From NCBI RefSeq assembly GCF_004664715.2, contig NC_051082.1:4090290-4154289 (forward strand): DNA of 64,000 nt, written 5' to 3'. The first letter of the stretch is position 1. Each line of letters opens with the position of its first letter. Origin of the DNA: Peromyscus leucopus (lineage: Eukaryota > Chordata > Mammalia > Rodentia > Cricetidae). This document shows, piece by piece, positions 20,609 through 32,202 of this stretch. The position numbers and the translations under genes are program-made. The notes below the pieces were generated by a model that saw only the letters and a list, made by a program, of their open reading frames with translations, ran no database searches and had not been told where the DNA came from.

Positions 20609-22609
20609 GGTATTTGGAGACGTGACTCTGGGGAAGTCATAGTGGTTTAGAGAGGGAATTCTCGTCTGTGACGGGCATCTGTATAAGGAACAATTTAGAG
20701 ACATCAGCACTTGGGAAGGTGGTGTGTGAAGACAAGCAGCAGGAAGGGAAAGAATATGCCACAAGCCAAGGAGAGCTGGAGCCAGCGGAGGCTGAACGAG
20801 GCTAGGTGGGAGCCTTCTGTGAGCAGGACTGGTCTTATGGATGCTTCCATCCTGGACTTCAGGCCTCCAGAGTGACATGAAGATAAATCTGGTCCCCTGT
20901 AAGCCACCCACCTGGTGGTGATTTGTTAGGACAGTCCTAGGACACTAACACAGGTTCATCCAGTACAGGCGCATGGGCCACTCCCAGGAAGTGTTTCAGA
21001 GGACATGCATGAATCTATGAGCTGGGAAAGGACTTGGCTGGGCATAGAAGTAGCTGTTCCAGCTCTCACAACCATAGCAAGTACTCAGTGGCCTCTCCCA
21101 GTCACTCACTCGCTCATCATTTCTCATGTATATTGAGCCCGTGCTTTGGGTCAGAGGTTCGGAACTGGCTGATAACCCCATCTCAAATTGAGGACAAATT
21201 GGAGGACTGACCTCTTTCTCTAGTCCCTGTCTCCCCATGCGCCTGAGTTTTGATGGATGGTTCCCCAGAAGCCACCCAAGCACACTGCACTATAAAATGA
21301 GAGAGGAAATTTCCTAAGATTCCAGATGGCCTTCCCCTGAATGTAAATCGCGTATATTTAGGCACCAGTAAGTGCTGCAGCTCAGGGGTTCTCCTCCGCA
21401 CCTCCCTCGTCTTCTCTAGACAAGTTCCCATGTTAATGAATCCTAGATCCTCCTTTAATAAACGTTGCCTGGGAAGCCCCGTATCCATCTCCAGCCGGCA
21501 CCCTGGCGCCCCTGTGGAAGTTCCTGGGATCAATAGAGCATGGCGCTCATGTATACAGCCCTCCACTCTGCTACCTGGAAGAATTCAGTAATTGAAAAGG
21601 CCTTATAAATCAATACAGCCAAATTGAAAACTCCCAGAGAACAGCACATTGTTCACTGGGGCGCTTGTTAAGATTTCTCTTCGCCTTCGCAGGAGGGGGA
21701 GGATGCAGAAAAATGGAGAGCAGGCAAGGGACAGCCCTTGTCCCGATGAGGGAAGAGGTGCTTAAAACGTGGAGTTCATCAGCCTTTCATTGTTCATCCT
21801 GACTGATTCATTTTCTTTGTGTTTTGGCCTCCAGTCAAACACTAGATTTTACCGCTCCAAAGGTTTGGGTTTCTTCTAGGGAGGTGGAAGTCCAGAACAC
21901 GCCGTGGTGCTAATTATACCCTGGAGAAGACCCCTCTCCAGCATGAAAGGAATGCTTGACGCTCACCAATCATCTCCGAGGAGAGAGGAAATGGTGGGAA
22001 GAGCAGGAGGAAGAGAGGGTGTGTGCACCCCAGGAAAAGGAAGTTGTTTGAGGGTTGAAAAAAATAAAGGAAACTTGAGTGAAGACAATAAAAGGAAGTC
22101 TTATTGTCGATCAGATTAAGCCAAAACAAATTGCCTTCCACTGGCAAGCAGGAGGAAACAGATGCCCTCCAGTAAATGGGCAAGAGCTCTTCCCCCGGTC
22201 GCAAGCCTTCAAGTCCCCCCCACACACACACACCCTCCTACAGAAATACAGAGACAAAAAGAAAAGCTGGAAGCGACTTCATGCACAGGGGGATGGATAA
22301 TAGGTTATTAGAGAGCTCTTTCAGAAATAACCCGGCCTCCTTGTGCCCAAGACCTATTTATAAGTATAGGAACAAAGAAAAAAAGTTGCAACAGTATGTG
22401 TGAATCCATGCACACATCGAGTGTTCAAATACAGGAGAAACCTCTGCAAGAATGCATTCCAAACTGTGCAGAAGGAGACAGGAAGGAGAACCCGAACCAA
22501 TACTCGGTGTTCGAAGCAAAGAAGGAAAAATCTGAAAGAAAAAAAAAAATACAGACATACACAAGGAATGGGATCTTTCAGTAGCAAACACGGCTTCTGC
22601 TGTTCTTTT
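20609..22609. other. Intergenic, no recognisable element
   Basis: Largely repeat-free. It includes an AT-rich segment at 21580-21660 and a MEF2-like CTATTTATAAG near 22355. No exon is supported. Confidence 0.5.
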
Positions 22610-22790
22610 ACGTGTTTTTATTTTACTTATTAATGTATTAGTGTGTGTTTGTGGATATGTACCTGCTGTGTCACTCATGGGGAGGTCACAGGACAGTGTT
22701 CTAGAGTCACTTCCACCGTGGGCTTCAGGAGCCAACCTTGGGTCATACAGTTTTTGCATCCAGTACTTACAGAGCCAGCTTTCTGGCCTC
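22610..22790 (-). mobile_element. B3-type SINE, old, reverse
   Basis: The + strand has the reversed B3 tail (TTATTTTACTTATTAATGTATTAGTGTGTG in pieces) and 'GGAGGTCACAGGACAGTGTTC', leading to a degraded head near 'AGCCAGCTTTCTGGCC'. Confidence 0.55.
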
Positions 22791-23477
22791 GGCCATTTTT
22801 AACCCGGAGACAGCATGGGTCCTCTAACTGTTCAGAAGGCTTTCAGGTGCGTGCCTTGCTTGCTCACCTCCACCCCCAGCTTAGCACTGGGTCCCTTAAG
22901 GTCCCACCACGGGTCGCCCTAAACGAACAGGTCCAGGGGGACTCCAGACTCAGTCACAGATGTACCCCTTTAGCTTTTCTTGATTGCAAAAAACCTGACT
23001 TGGCAGAAGGTGGAAATTGTCCTAAGTGTTCAGTAAATGGCTGCTGTTCTGGCTGTCCTTGTTAAAGGCGGAACTTGGCTGGGTTCCAGGGACAGCGAGG
23101 CAGCTAGATCCAGGGGCTTGCACTTTCTCAGAAAGCACTTCACATGCTTGTGTTCTTCTCTGAAATCCACACTGAAGTCTGTCGCTTGTCAAACAGCTTT
23201 AGCACACACAGGCGGGGGAAGGGATCGGTTGCTGACTTACACAGTGGAGAGCTCCAGAGGCATGAGGAGCCCCTGTGTGTGGGTGCAGAACCATGTGAAT
23301 GACACTCACCCAAGAACAGGATGTGTCACCAAAAAACAGACCAACAGACACATAGAAGTGTGGCAGAAACAGCACCCACCACAGCTTCACATCATTATCA
23401 ACCCTTTTTCTTCCTCCTACTTCCTTCTTCCTCCCTCCCTCCATCCTTCTCTCCCTCTGTCTTTGAAAACGGACTTC

Positions 23478-23678
23478 CTGGGGCTCCGCAGTTAAGTCAC
23501 TCGATGCTCAATCATGAGGACCAGAGATCAGATCCCAGAATCTACATCAAGTGATTCACAAATGCCTCTAACTCCAACCCCAAGGAATCCAATGCCCTCT
23601 TCTGGCTTCTGCAGGCACCTGCACACACGTGTGCACATACACTCACACACCACACACACACACACATAAATAAAACAA
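23478..23678 (+). mobile_element. B3 SINE, old
   Basis: Degraded tRNA-like head, then 'CCAACCCCAAGGAATCCAATGCCCTCTTCTGG' (in pieces) and a CA-rich tail ending ATAAATAAAAC. Confidence 0.7.
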
Positions 23679-23679
23679 A

Positions 23680-23836
23680 AAATCCAGGTGGTGGCGGCAC
23701 ATGTCTTTAATCTCAGCACTTGGGAAGCAGAGGCAGGTGGATTTCTGTGAGTTTGAGGCTAATCTGATCTACATATAGAGTGAGTTCCAGGACAGCCAGG
23801 GATGTTACACAGAGAAACTCTGTCTCAAAAAACAAA
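23680..23836 (+). mobile_element. B1 SINE inserted at B3 tail
   Basis: It starts at CCAGGTGGTGGCGGCACATG right after the B3 A-rich tail and runs to 'AGAGAAACTCTGTCTC'. A small duplication, ACATATAGAGTGAG, disturbs the middle. Confidence 0.9.
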
Positions 23837-23898
23837 AACAAACAAGAAACAAAAACAAAAGAAAAAAAAGAAAAGAAAGAAAGAAAGAAAGAAAGAAA

Positions 23899-23944
<46 letters not shown>

Positions 23945-23978
23945 AAAGAAAAAGAAAAGAAAGGAAGGAAAAGAAACT
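23837..23978 (+). repeat. A-rich then (GAAA)n microsatellite at B1 tail
   Basis: AAACAAAAAC-type tail passes into about 20 GAAA units and then AAAGGAAGG. Purine-only on + except for the first few C. Confidence 0.95.
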
Positions 23979-24890
23979 GGCTCCTTCAGGCATCCTAGAC
24001 TTAAGGGTGGGAATATGCATGCCAACAGATCGATCAGCCTGATTCAATCACAAGCCTCCAAAGGTAGTCTGCATTAGGTACTTCCTGCTGCATAACAAGC
24101 AGCCCAGACCTGAGTGGATTTCAATCTCACATAGTTCCTGTGCATTGGGAACCCAGGGCTCTTGTAACTGGATGGTCCTGGCTCAGCTGTCCCAGAAGCT
24201 GTGGGAAAGCTTGGTTAGGGCTTGAGAACCCATCCCAAGATAGTTCGTTCCAATGTGAGGCAAATTAGCCCTGGGATTCACAGAGGCTGGCAATCCTCAC
24301 ACACAGCAGCTGGTGTGCCCTGAAGTGAGGGATAGAGATGGAGAACATTCCCCAGGAGCCACGCTCTCTCTGACCAGATGATGGCTTACCTTCATGGTTG
24401 TCACTGGCCCCACCACAGGCAAGCAGGGAAATCATAGCACACCACTGGGGAAATAACAGCAGAGAAATCGAACTGTGGTCCTATTTCAGGGCCTCCACGG
24501 GGTGACTGGTCTTTCTGGGAACAAGTTTTCGTCCTCAAGCCACTGACGGTGACCAGCAGTGATGGCTTCCGGTTGCTCTCTCTGTAATCCATAGGTACTG
24601 ATGAGAAAGAAGTCTCCAGAAAGTAAAGCTGCACAAGGAGGTGGAGAGAGAGGAAGAGAGGTGGGAGGGGGAGGGGAAGAAGGAGGAGAGGGAGAGAGAG
24701 CCTCCAGATCCAGAAAGATCCTGGGAAAGGAATTCTGATTGGCTCAACTGGCTTCAGATGACTCTATGGAGTGTCAATCACTGTGGTTGGAGGTACAGGG
24801 CTTATTGTTAGGCTGTGGGAATGGAAACAGGGTCCCAGATGGTCACCCATGACATGACGTTCTCCACTGGGTGACTTTGGACATCCCACA
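23979..24890. other. Intergenic; short purine-rich stretch
   Basis: Single-copy-looking DNA with a G/A-rich stretch at 24640-24705. No exon or SINE is clear. Confidence 0.5.
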
Positions 24891-25048
24891 GTCTTTTTTT
24901 TTTTTTTTAAGATGGGGGGGGGGCAGAAGGCACCATATCCCTTAGAGCTGGAGTTACAGGCATTTGTGAGCACCATGTGGATGCTGGGAACCAAAGCCTG
25001 GTGGTCTCAAGAGCAACAAATCCTGTTAACTGCCAAGCCATCTCTCTT
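24891..25048 (-). mobile_element. B3/B2-type SINE, reverse
   Basis: T-rich tail, 'TTAGAGCTGGAGTTACAGGC', 'CATGTGGATGCTGGGAACC' and 'CTGCCAAGCCATCTCTC' are the reversed tail, middle and head of B3. Confidence 0.75.
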
Positions 25049-25059
25049 AACATATCCCT

Positions 25060-25278
25060 CGTTTTTTGTTTTGTTTTTTTAAGACAGAATCTCTCATTGG
25101 CTGAAACTCACAGATTGAGCCAGGCTGGCCAATGAGTTCCAAGGATCATCTCCCTCTGCCTCCCCAGTGGTGGGATCCCAAGCACAGGACGCCACTGTGC
25201 CCTGTTTTCTACATGGGTTCTGGAGTTTGAACTGGTGCTTGCAAAGCATTTTACCAACGGAGCTGTCTCCCTGGAGCC
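25060..25278 (-). mobile_element. B4-type SINE (B1-ID fusion), reverse
   Basis: A T-rich tail and a reversed B1 half (AAGACAGAATCTCTCATTGG) are followed by a reversed ID-like head (GTGCTTGCAAAGCATTTTACC). Confidence 0.7.
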
Positions 25279-26069
25279 TGTTTTTGGAAGTAACAGCCAC
25301 ATCCATTGGTCGGTGTCGATGTCTATGGCACTTTTAAGGGCTGCGATGACTGAGCTAAGTAGTCTACAGAGATCACGTGGCTTGCGCAGCTGAAGACATT
25401 TATTATCCAAGTCTTTACAAAGGAAGTTTCTAGACTCCTCCACGCAGGCAAATGTACAATTTCCGTTGCAATTGTACACGATCTCATTTCTGTCACTGTC
25501 CCTGTTCCTTCTCCATGGAGCGACACCGTGACAAGCCAGCAGAGCAGACTTCTGCAGGCAGAAGAATCCTCCCCATCATTCCTACCCTGCTGCCCGTGAA
25601 ACCTGTGATGAGTTCACATCAGGCTCCTGACTGAAGGAGAGGAGCTTTCACAGCGGCTGGAACACAGACCTGGCTCCATTTCCCACCACAGACCCTCCCC
25701 ATTCAAAGATCGACACCATGCAGCCTTCCCGAGGCCGGCAGGCCAGGGATCGCTGGCCCTGGTCTTCTTCGGAGACAAACGGGAACTGTCTCCAACAGTT
25801 CCAGTCTGGGAGACAGCCTCCGTTAAATGACTTTATCTCCCAGCTGAGAGGTGATGGCTGGCGGCAAAGAGAAACACTGGGTATGCATGCTAAGTCAGCG
25901 CAGCCTGGGAAACGTCCTTCAGGGTCAGCCTAGAGCAGGGCCCCGGAAGCTGCTGCCGCCGCACAGTAAAGAAGACTGCGCCTGCGCCTGCGCCTGAGCC
26001 TGCGTCCTGCGTAGCACACGTCGGTTGCTTCTCCAACGTCTGCTTTTTCTCCTTCCTTCCTTTTTTCTT
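25279..26069. other. Intergenic with small CpG cluster near its end
   Basis: No SINE is seen. A short CpG-rich cluster lies at 25932-26035, listed separately. Confidence 0.5.
25932..26035. promoter_or_regulatory. Small CpG cluster with ETS-like and NRF1-like motifs
   Basis: CCCCGGAAGC (ETS-like) is followed by three GCGCCT repeats (each near the NRF1 half-site TGCGC) and ACACGTCGG. It could be a minor promoter, for example for a non-coding RNA, but it is short and there is no visible transcript structure. Confidence 0.2.
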
Positions 26070-26242
26070 TTTCTTTTTTTTTTTTTTTGTTTGGGGTGGG
26101 GCAGTTTGGTTTGGTTTGTTTCGTTTGTCTTTTTGACAGGCCCACCTCCGTGCCCACATGGCATTTACATGGGTTCTGGGATCCAGACTCAGATTCTGGA
26201 TTCCATTGGTACTTTAACTGCTAGGACACCTTCTCATCCTAC
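26070..26242 (-). mobile_element. B3/RSINE1-like SINE, degraded, reverse
   Basis: T-rich tail, then 'TTTTTGACAGGCCC' and 'TTTACATGGGTTCTGGGATCC' to 'GCTAGGACACC', the remains of a reversed SINE head. Confidence 0.45.
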
Positions 26243-26264
26243 CTTGGGTTTGATCTTGTTTGTT

Positions 26265-26489
26265 TTTAAAAGATTTGCTTATTTTACTCTTATGTGCATG
26301 ACGAAAGTTTACCTGCATTTATGTCTGTGCGCCACATGCATGCCTGATGCCTGTGGAGGTCAGAAGAGGACATCAGACCATCTGGAACCGGAGTTACCGA
26401 TGGCTCTGACCCCATGTGGGTGCTGGGAACTGAACTCGGGTCCTCCAGAAGAGCAGCAAGTGCTCTTAATCATTGAGTCGTCTCTCCGG
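26265..26489 (-). mobile_element. B3 SINE, reverse
   Basis: 'GGAACCGGAGTTACCGATGG', 'TGGGTGCTGGGAACTGAACTC' and 'GTCGTCTCTCCGG' mark a full reversed B3 from its A/T tail to the tRNA-like head. Confidence 0.9.
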
Positions 26490-26668
26490 TATTTATTTTA
26501 TTTTATGTGTATGTGTGAATATATACATGGGCACAGTTTGTAAGTCTGGTGCCCACAGAGGTCAGAAGAGGGTGTCTGATCCCCTGGAACTGGAGTTACA
26601 GATAGTTTTGAGCTGCCGTGTGGGTGCTGGGAACTAAACCTGGGCCCTCTGAGCCATCTCTCCAGCCC
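26490..26668 (-). mobile_element. B3 SINE, reverse
   Basis: It starts at once after the previous copy with TATTTATTTTATTTTATGTG and ends GAGCCATCTCTCCAGCCC. Confidence 0.9.
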
Positions 26669-26715
26669 TGGAGTATTTTTTTATTTTATTTTATTTATTA
26701 TTTATTTAGTTAGTT

Positions 26716-26893
26716 TTTTTTTAAGATTTATTTATTTATTATGTATACAGTGAGTGTTCTGTCTGCAGGCCAGAAGAGGGAGCCAGATCTCATTGTAGAT
26801 GGTTGTGAGCCACCATGTGGTTGCTGGGAATTGAACTCAGGACCTCTGGAAGAACAGCCAGTGCTCTTAACCTCTGAGCCATCTCTCCAGCCC
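26716..26893 (-). mobile_element. B2 SINE, reverse
   Basis: Clear B2: 'CATTGTAGATGGTTGTGAGCC', 'GGAATTGAACTCAGGACC', 'GAGCCATCTCTCCAGCCC'. The flanks AGTTAGTTTTTT (left, about 26708) and AGTTAGTTTTTTG (right, about 26898) look like its target duplication, within the T-rich tail of the next B1. Confidence 0.93.
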
Positions 26894-26902
26894 AGTTAGT
26901 TA

Positions 26903-27042
26903 GTTTTTTGAGACAGGGTTTCTCTGTGTAGCTCTGTCCTGGAACTCACTCTGTAGACCACGCTGGCCTTGAACTCACAGAGATCTGCCTGCCTCTGCCC
27001 CCTGAGTGCTGGGATTAAAGGTGTGCGCCACCGCCGCCCAGC
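26903..27042 (-). mobile_element. B1 SINE, reverse
   Basis: From TTTTTTGAGACAGGGTTTC to GCGCCACCGCCGCCCAGC. It is nearly full length and little diverged. Confidence 0.95.
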
Positions 27043-27045
27043 AGT

Positions 27046-27287
27046 AATTTTTAGATATTTATTTTATTTTAGGTGTATGTGTATGTGCCTGTGCGGTGTG
27101 TGTGTGTGTGTGTGTGTCTATACTGTGTGTACACCTGGCACCTACCTGCAGGGCACAGCAGAAAGTGTCAGCTCCCCTGGAACTGAAGTTACCAATGGTT
27201 GTGAGCCATCATGAGAGTGCTGAGAACTGAACTCAGGTCCTCTGCAAGAGCAGCAAATACCTTTAAAGACTAAGCCATTCAGCCTCC
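27046..27287 (-). mobile_element. B3 SINE with (GT)n, reverse
   Basis: Tail TTATTTTATTTTAGGTG, a short (GT)n at 27098-27117, 'CCCCTGGAACTGAAGTTACC' and a degraded head 'AAGACTAAGCCATTCAG'. Confidence 0.85.
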
Positions 27288-27405
27288 TTGGTTTTCAAGG
27301 CAGGGTCTCTCACTGACCCTGGAGCTCATCAGTTGACTAGACAGGCCTCGCCACTCAGGCTTATCCAGCAAGCATTCTGTTGACTGAGCCATGTCCCCAG
27401 CCCCC
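27288..27405 (-). mobile_element. RSINE1/B4-like SINE, reverse
   Basis: 'TTCAAGGCAGGGTCTCTCAC' to 'GACTGAGCCATGTCCCCAGC'; the centre is shortened. Confidence 0.65.
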
Positions 27406-30400
27406 AGCCACGGAGCAGGCTTTGATGGCACTGACAGAATCCTTCTTCTGCTGTGAATGGCGCCTCTTCTCCACAGTCAGGATGTTCTAACCTGACAGAG
27501 AAGGAGAGAGAGAAGCAGACAGACCATGACTGAGTGCCTGCCGAAGCAGACACTGCAGGCCCACCCCGCCTCCGCTTCCCTTTTCCCTCTTCCGAGCTGT
27601 ATCCAGCACCGAGAGGAAGCCGCGGCTAGCCCCATCTGTTCTGATTCCTTTCTTGTAGCAAAACAGAGCACAAATTAATACCTCAATAAATTATCCTGCC
27701 ACATAAAATTTCATGCTAAATCAACTATCGTCTCATACCAAACTCTAATACAAGCCAGAAGCAAGAGACGACAATCTGGGGGAGGGGAGGAGCCAAAAGA
27801 GTAAGCCCAACCTATAAATTCTGTGCATTTGGGGCGGGTTAGGGATGTTTCCCCCTATAAATTTTAAACATATAAATTTTAGTAGGGAGAAGCATCCGGT
27901 AGATAACAGGTGCTTAACAAATGTTTAGTCCAACAGAACTTGAAGGCACAGGAAGGGACAGCCAAGGAGAATGCCCCGGATTCAACCCTACCCCTCACCC
28001 TTCTACAGGTCATGCTCCCCCAAACCCTGCACGTGGTGACCCCTTGACTCCAGTGGTCCTCAGAGCTCCCCTCTGATCCACCACCACCTTCCTGCCCACT
28101 TCACAGAGGGAAGGGACCTGGGGCCAGATTGTGGGCATGTGGTTTAGCCTGTCACTTTACAAGTGACTAGGCCACAACCCAGCTTCCTGACATCACCTCC
28201 TTCTGAGTCGAAAGGGAGGGAGTCTCCGTCACAGTTCCTTCCACCTGCCCTCCCAGATGAGCAAAGTTATCAGTCATCATCAAAGGCTGATATTAAAACA
28301 GAAAAGGTTCCATATCAAGACAGACAAGGCCAAGCTACCACCCTTACCCTCCATCTAGTCCAATCTGTCAGAGCCCTGCTGACTCCTCCTGCCAGCCCCC
28401 ACTGTGGTGGCTTCTCCCTGCTCCCTGACCCATGCCCTGGCTCCCCACAGGCCACTGGCACAGGACACCCAGAGTCCTGCCTTCTTTTGAAGTACAAATT
28501 GGATCTTGCATCTCTCCCAACTCTGCAAACCTCCCACAAATGATTTTTGGTGATACTTCAGATAAAGCCTTCATTTCTCGCCCTGACACATCCATGCTCC
28601 CAGCCTCATCTCCTACATTCCCGGCCTTCCTCACCTACCCCATCCCTCCTCCTGCCCCTAGAAAAACAGTAAACTCCGGCTCTGGTCCCCGCTGGGCACT
28701 GGCCCTGCTCTTCTCTCTCTCTGGCACTCCCAGCCTCCAGGTGTCTGCTGTGTGGCCTCCTCACCCTTTGTCAGGTCTCACTCAGGTGCCAGGCCCTTGG
28801 AGGCCTCCCCGGACGCAACCGAAGTCATCAGCCTGCCTTACTTTCAGAGGACAAGACAGCCTGACACCCCATCTTGTTCATCTCGCCGTTTGCTTTTTGA
28901 TCTTCTGTCCTAGGCTGTGACAGAAACATTACCAGGGCTCTGGTCTGTTTGCTCACACACCCAGAACACAGGAGGTGTTCAGTAAACCTCTAAGAAAAGA
29001 GGAAGAGGGCATCGAGCACGTGGAGGATCAGATGGGCTTCTGGTAACATCTGTGCCCACAGCCTTAGCCACCCACGAGAGAACCAGCTGGCCAAACAAGC
29101 CAGCTGTCTCCACCACACCCATCATCCCGCTCCCGGGAAGGTTGATGGGGTGTATTTGAAGCAGCTAGGACCTCAGAGACCTCAGAGGAAATGGCAGGAA
29201 CCCCGCAGACGTTCTTTCTCTGCGGCTGCCACATCTCTGCAAACACTTCTATGCGGGGTGTGTTCTCCCTGACTCTGTGGTATTCTGACGGAAACAGTCA
29301 GCAAGGCTTGGGCCCTGGGCATGATGCAGGCCTGGGTCTTAAAGATTTAAGACAGCAGAAGAGCCCGGCACAAAGTGCAAGTGGCTTTCGGCAGATGTCA
29401 GAGTTCTCAGAGATGGGGACCAGGAGCTGGGGGGGACCACAGACTCAAAGGGATTGGGCTTTCATGTGAGTTTAGGGTGTCCCGCCAAGCAATTCCCTGT
29501 CTCCCTCTTTCTCTTGGTCTGAAGGTGTCCAGCACCCTTCCTCTAGTAGGGACGGGGTCTCTGTCTCTGTCCAGTGCATGGACATAACTGAATTGTTGAT
29601 TGGCTGCAGTAAGGGTGGCCACCCCAACCTCTGCATTCTGTAGTGTAAGGATACAGAAAGACCCAGTGCATGCCCAAAATAGACTATGAAGCAGAGAAAA
29701 AGAAACTTACTCCTGGGGTCAAAAAGCCACAAAGAAATGGAAACTTACTGCCTACTGCTGGAGGGGGAAAAAAAAAAAGAGTCTTAACTCAGACTAGATT
29801 TGCCATGTCCCCTCCCCCATCCTAGAGGCCTCCTGACAGCCCCACGAGGCGAGGCCATTCTCAACCTATTTTATGGTTAGAACTAGGCTCAGAGAGGGCC
29901 TGTGGGACTCAGGCTCAGCTGGGCATAATGCAGAGCCAAATGGATGCCATAGGAAGGGTGGCATTGAGGACATGTCACTGGCTCAGCAGAGTGCGTCTGT
30001 CACAGCCGTGGCTGAAGATCTTTTCCTTGCTGGGTGAAGCCCAGGGGCCCAGTTAAATCCAACCATGGCTGCTTCCTCGCAATCAATCTCATGGTCTCTG
30101 TGACAAGGAGAACACAGTATTGATTCCGCAACACCCCTGGCAGGCACTTTTACCCTGAGAGGCGGGTTCTGGGGGGGCTGGAGAGACACCACCTTGGAAT
30201 CTATTAAAGCCAGTGGCATGGCAGCCCAGATCGCCGCCAGGAGGAGGGGCTGACCCTGAAGGATATTTACGGGCATTCGTGGGACAGAAATGGGGAAGGT
30301 TTATGCGATCTGGGCCTGCTTTGTTATTCACTGGGGGCCTCAGGGACCTGCCTGGCATCTCCTCTGTGCCTTGGGGAGGTTAATTATACCTGGAGGAGCC

Positions 30401-30861
30401 AGTGTGCAGGAGGCAGCTGGCTGGTGTGTCGCCGACGAGGCTCCTGTGTGCCTGGACACAGGTATGAATTCGCCTCCGTTTCAGCGTCCGCCTGTCTGTG
30501 AGAGTGTATAAGTTTGTGTCTCTGTCCTGGCCACAGCTCTCACTCATGTATCCTTGTCGCTTTCAAACAGCCTTTTGGGAGACTGCAAGATCAACTATCG
30601 GATCAACCTCCCTCGGCTGTACGTGGAATGCCTCGCCTTTCCTACCTGAGACACCTTCTCCTCCCCTGCCGCTCAGAATCTTGAAGCCGGTTTTGGCTTC
30701 TGCTCTGGGATAAATAAGAGCGTATGATGTAGTACGCTAATACGCAGTGTGTGGTCCTGAGACCTGGCTGGTGATGTGCCACTATGCTTTCTTCTACGTT
30801 ACTTTTTTTTTTTTTTTTTTGTCTTTTGTTTTTGTTTGTTTTCTGTTTTGTTTTGTGTTGT
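27406..30861. other. Intergenic, 3.4 kb nearly free of rodent SINEs
   Basis: Notably few young repeats. An AT-rich stretch with several TATAAATT motifs lies at 27650-27910. Overlapping open frames of up to about 160 codons at 28.16-28.92 kb lack splice context or family resemblance. A MIR-like fragment is at 29855-29960. GAGGTTAATTATACCTGG at about 30375 is homeobox-like. Confidence 0.5.
29855..29960 (-). mobile_element. MIR-like ancient SINE, reverse
   Basis: 'CAACCTATTTTATGGTTAGAACTAGGCTCAGAGAGG' (in pieces) follows the reversed MIR layout, where the + strand usually reads 'TTTTACAGATGAGGAAACTGAGGCTCAGAGAGG'-like text. Confidence 0.5.
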
Positions 30862-30869
30862 GTTGTGTG

Positions 30870-30934
30870 GGTATGGTGCTGAGGGAAATCCCTCGCTAGG
30901 CAGGTGACCTACCGCTGAGGCAAATTTCCAGCCA
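30870..30934 (-). mobile_element. ID-like SINE, reverse
   Basis: 'GGTATGGTGCTGAGGG', 'CTCGCTAGGCAGGTGACCTACC' and 'GCTGAGGCAAATTTCCAGCC' match a reversed tRNA-Ala-derived ID head with changes. A T-rich stretch precedes it. Confidence 0.6.
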
Positions 30935-30980
30935 TCTGAAGTCATTCCTTAAAAAAAAAAAAAAAAAAAAAGAAAAACCC

Positions 30981-31080
30981 TACATTTATTTGCACGTATG
31001 TGCGCACATATGCACGTGCACACCATGGCGTACGTTTGGACACAGAGGACAACTTGCACTAGTACTTCTCTCCACGTTGG
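30981..31080 (-). mobile_element. B3 SINE fragment, reverse
   Basis: TTTATTTGCACGTATGTGCG and 'GACACAGAGGACAACTTGC' resemble the reversed B3 tail half. Weak. Confidence 0.4.
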
Positions 31081-31178
31081 ACCTGAGAACAAAACTGTGT
31101 CATTAGGCTTGGCCACGAACACCTTCAGCAGCCTCGCCATCTTGCCAACCCTGTTTGTAAGTCATTCTTTGCTGTTGC

Positions 31179-31361
31179 TTTTTTTTAAAATTTATTTCTT
31201 TTTATGGTGTTTTGCCCACATATATTCTATGCCAGGGTGTTGGATCCTCTGGAACTGAGTTACTGACAGTTGTGAGCTGCCATGTGGGTGCTGGGGATTG
31301 AACCTGGATCCTCTGGAAGAGCAGCCAGTGTTCTTAACCTCTGAGCCGTCTCTCCAGCCCC
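31179..31361 (-). mobile_element. B3 SINE, reverse, with TSD
   Basis: 'CCTCTGGAACTGAGTTACTG' to 'GAGCCGTCTCTCCAGCCC'. Flanks TGTAAGTCATTCTT (31155) and TGTAAGTCACTCTT (31362) differ at one base, a good target duplication. Confidence 0.93.
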
Positions 31362-31714
31362 TGTAAGTCACTCTTATTCAGAGCCAAGATTATTGTTATT
31401 GATGTAAAACACTTGTTCCAAGTCATTTGCTTTATGCTGTGGTTATTCCCCTCAACAGACTTGTGACAGCCACATCCTTTCAATCGTCACGTTGTGAAAT
31501 CTTAAACTTTGATACCTTTTGAATAGTTATGATTTATAATTCAACCAAGTACAAACACTGAACAAAGTTGGTAGAGAGGTGACTTTTAGATTCTGCGTGA
31601 TTGCATATATTTTTCTCAACATTCTCAGCCTTCCATCTCACTGTCCCTTGCCCTCGTAGCCTCAAAGGTACACACTGAGGAGACAGTATCCCATAAATGC
31701 AGTGGGGGGGTGGG

Positions 31715-31926
31715 GTGGCTGGAGAGATGGCTCAGTGGTTAGAAGAACTTGCTGCTCTTCAGAAGGCTTAAGTTTGGTTCCTATGTGAGATGCAGCTCAT
31801 AACCACCTGTAACTCCAGCTCCAGGAGACCTGACACCTTCTTCTGGCCTCCAAGAACACCTCCAAATACCTACACATACAAGCAGACACACACAGAGAGA
31901 CACACAAATAAAAATAAAATTTTTAA
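31715..31926 (+). mobile_element. B3 SINE
   Basis: Head GGCTGGAGAGATGGCTCAGT, middle 'CTGTAACTCCAGCTCCAGG', tail with CA-rich DNA and AAATAAAAATAAAAT. Confidence 0.93.
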
Positions 31927-32116
31927 GAATTTATAGGAACCTGAGACCTTGAGTCCCTGCATGGAGGGTGTCACGGAAAGGAAGAGAATGAAAGTCCCAT
32001 CAGAGCACACGTGCTTGTTAATGCAGCTCATAGGAGCTCATGCTGACTAATGCAACACATATTCCATCTTATAGACCATCAACAAGAACACTCTGAGATG
32101 TAATGATCTAGACTAC

Positions 32117-32119
<3 letters not shown>

Positions 32120-32156
<37 letters not shown>
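32120..32156. repeat. (GT)18 microsatellite
   Basis: Pure GT dinucleotide run. Confidence 0.95.
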
Positions 32157-32158
<2 letters not shown>

Positions 32159-32202
32159 TGTGTGTAAGCTTTAGTGTCTTTCCTCAATTACTGTCCACTT
32201 TA

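Noticed and set aside
28163..28920. Overlapping open frames of 126 and 162 codons on +
   Set aside because: They overlap in different frames, have minus-strand competitors, no good splice borders and no recognisable domain.
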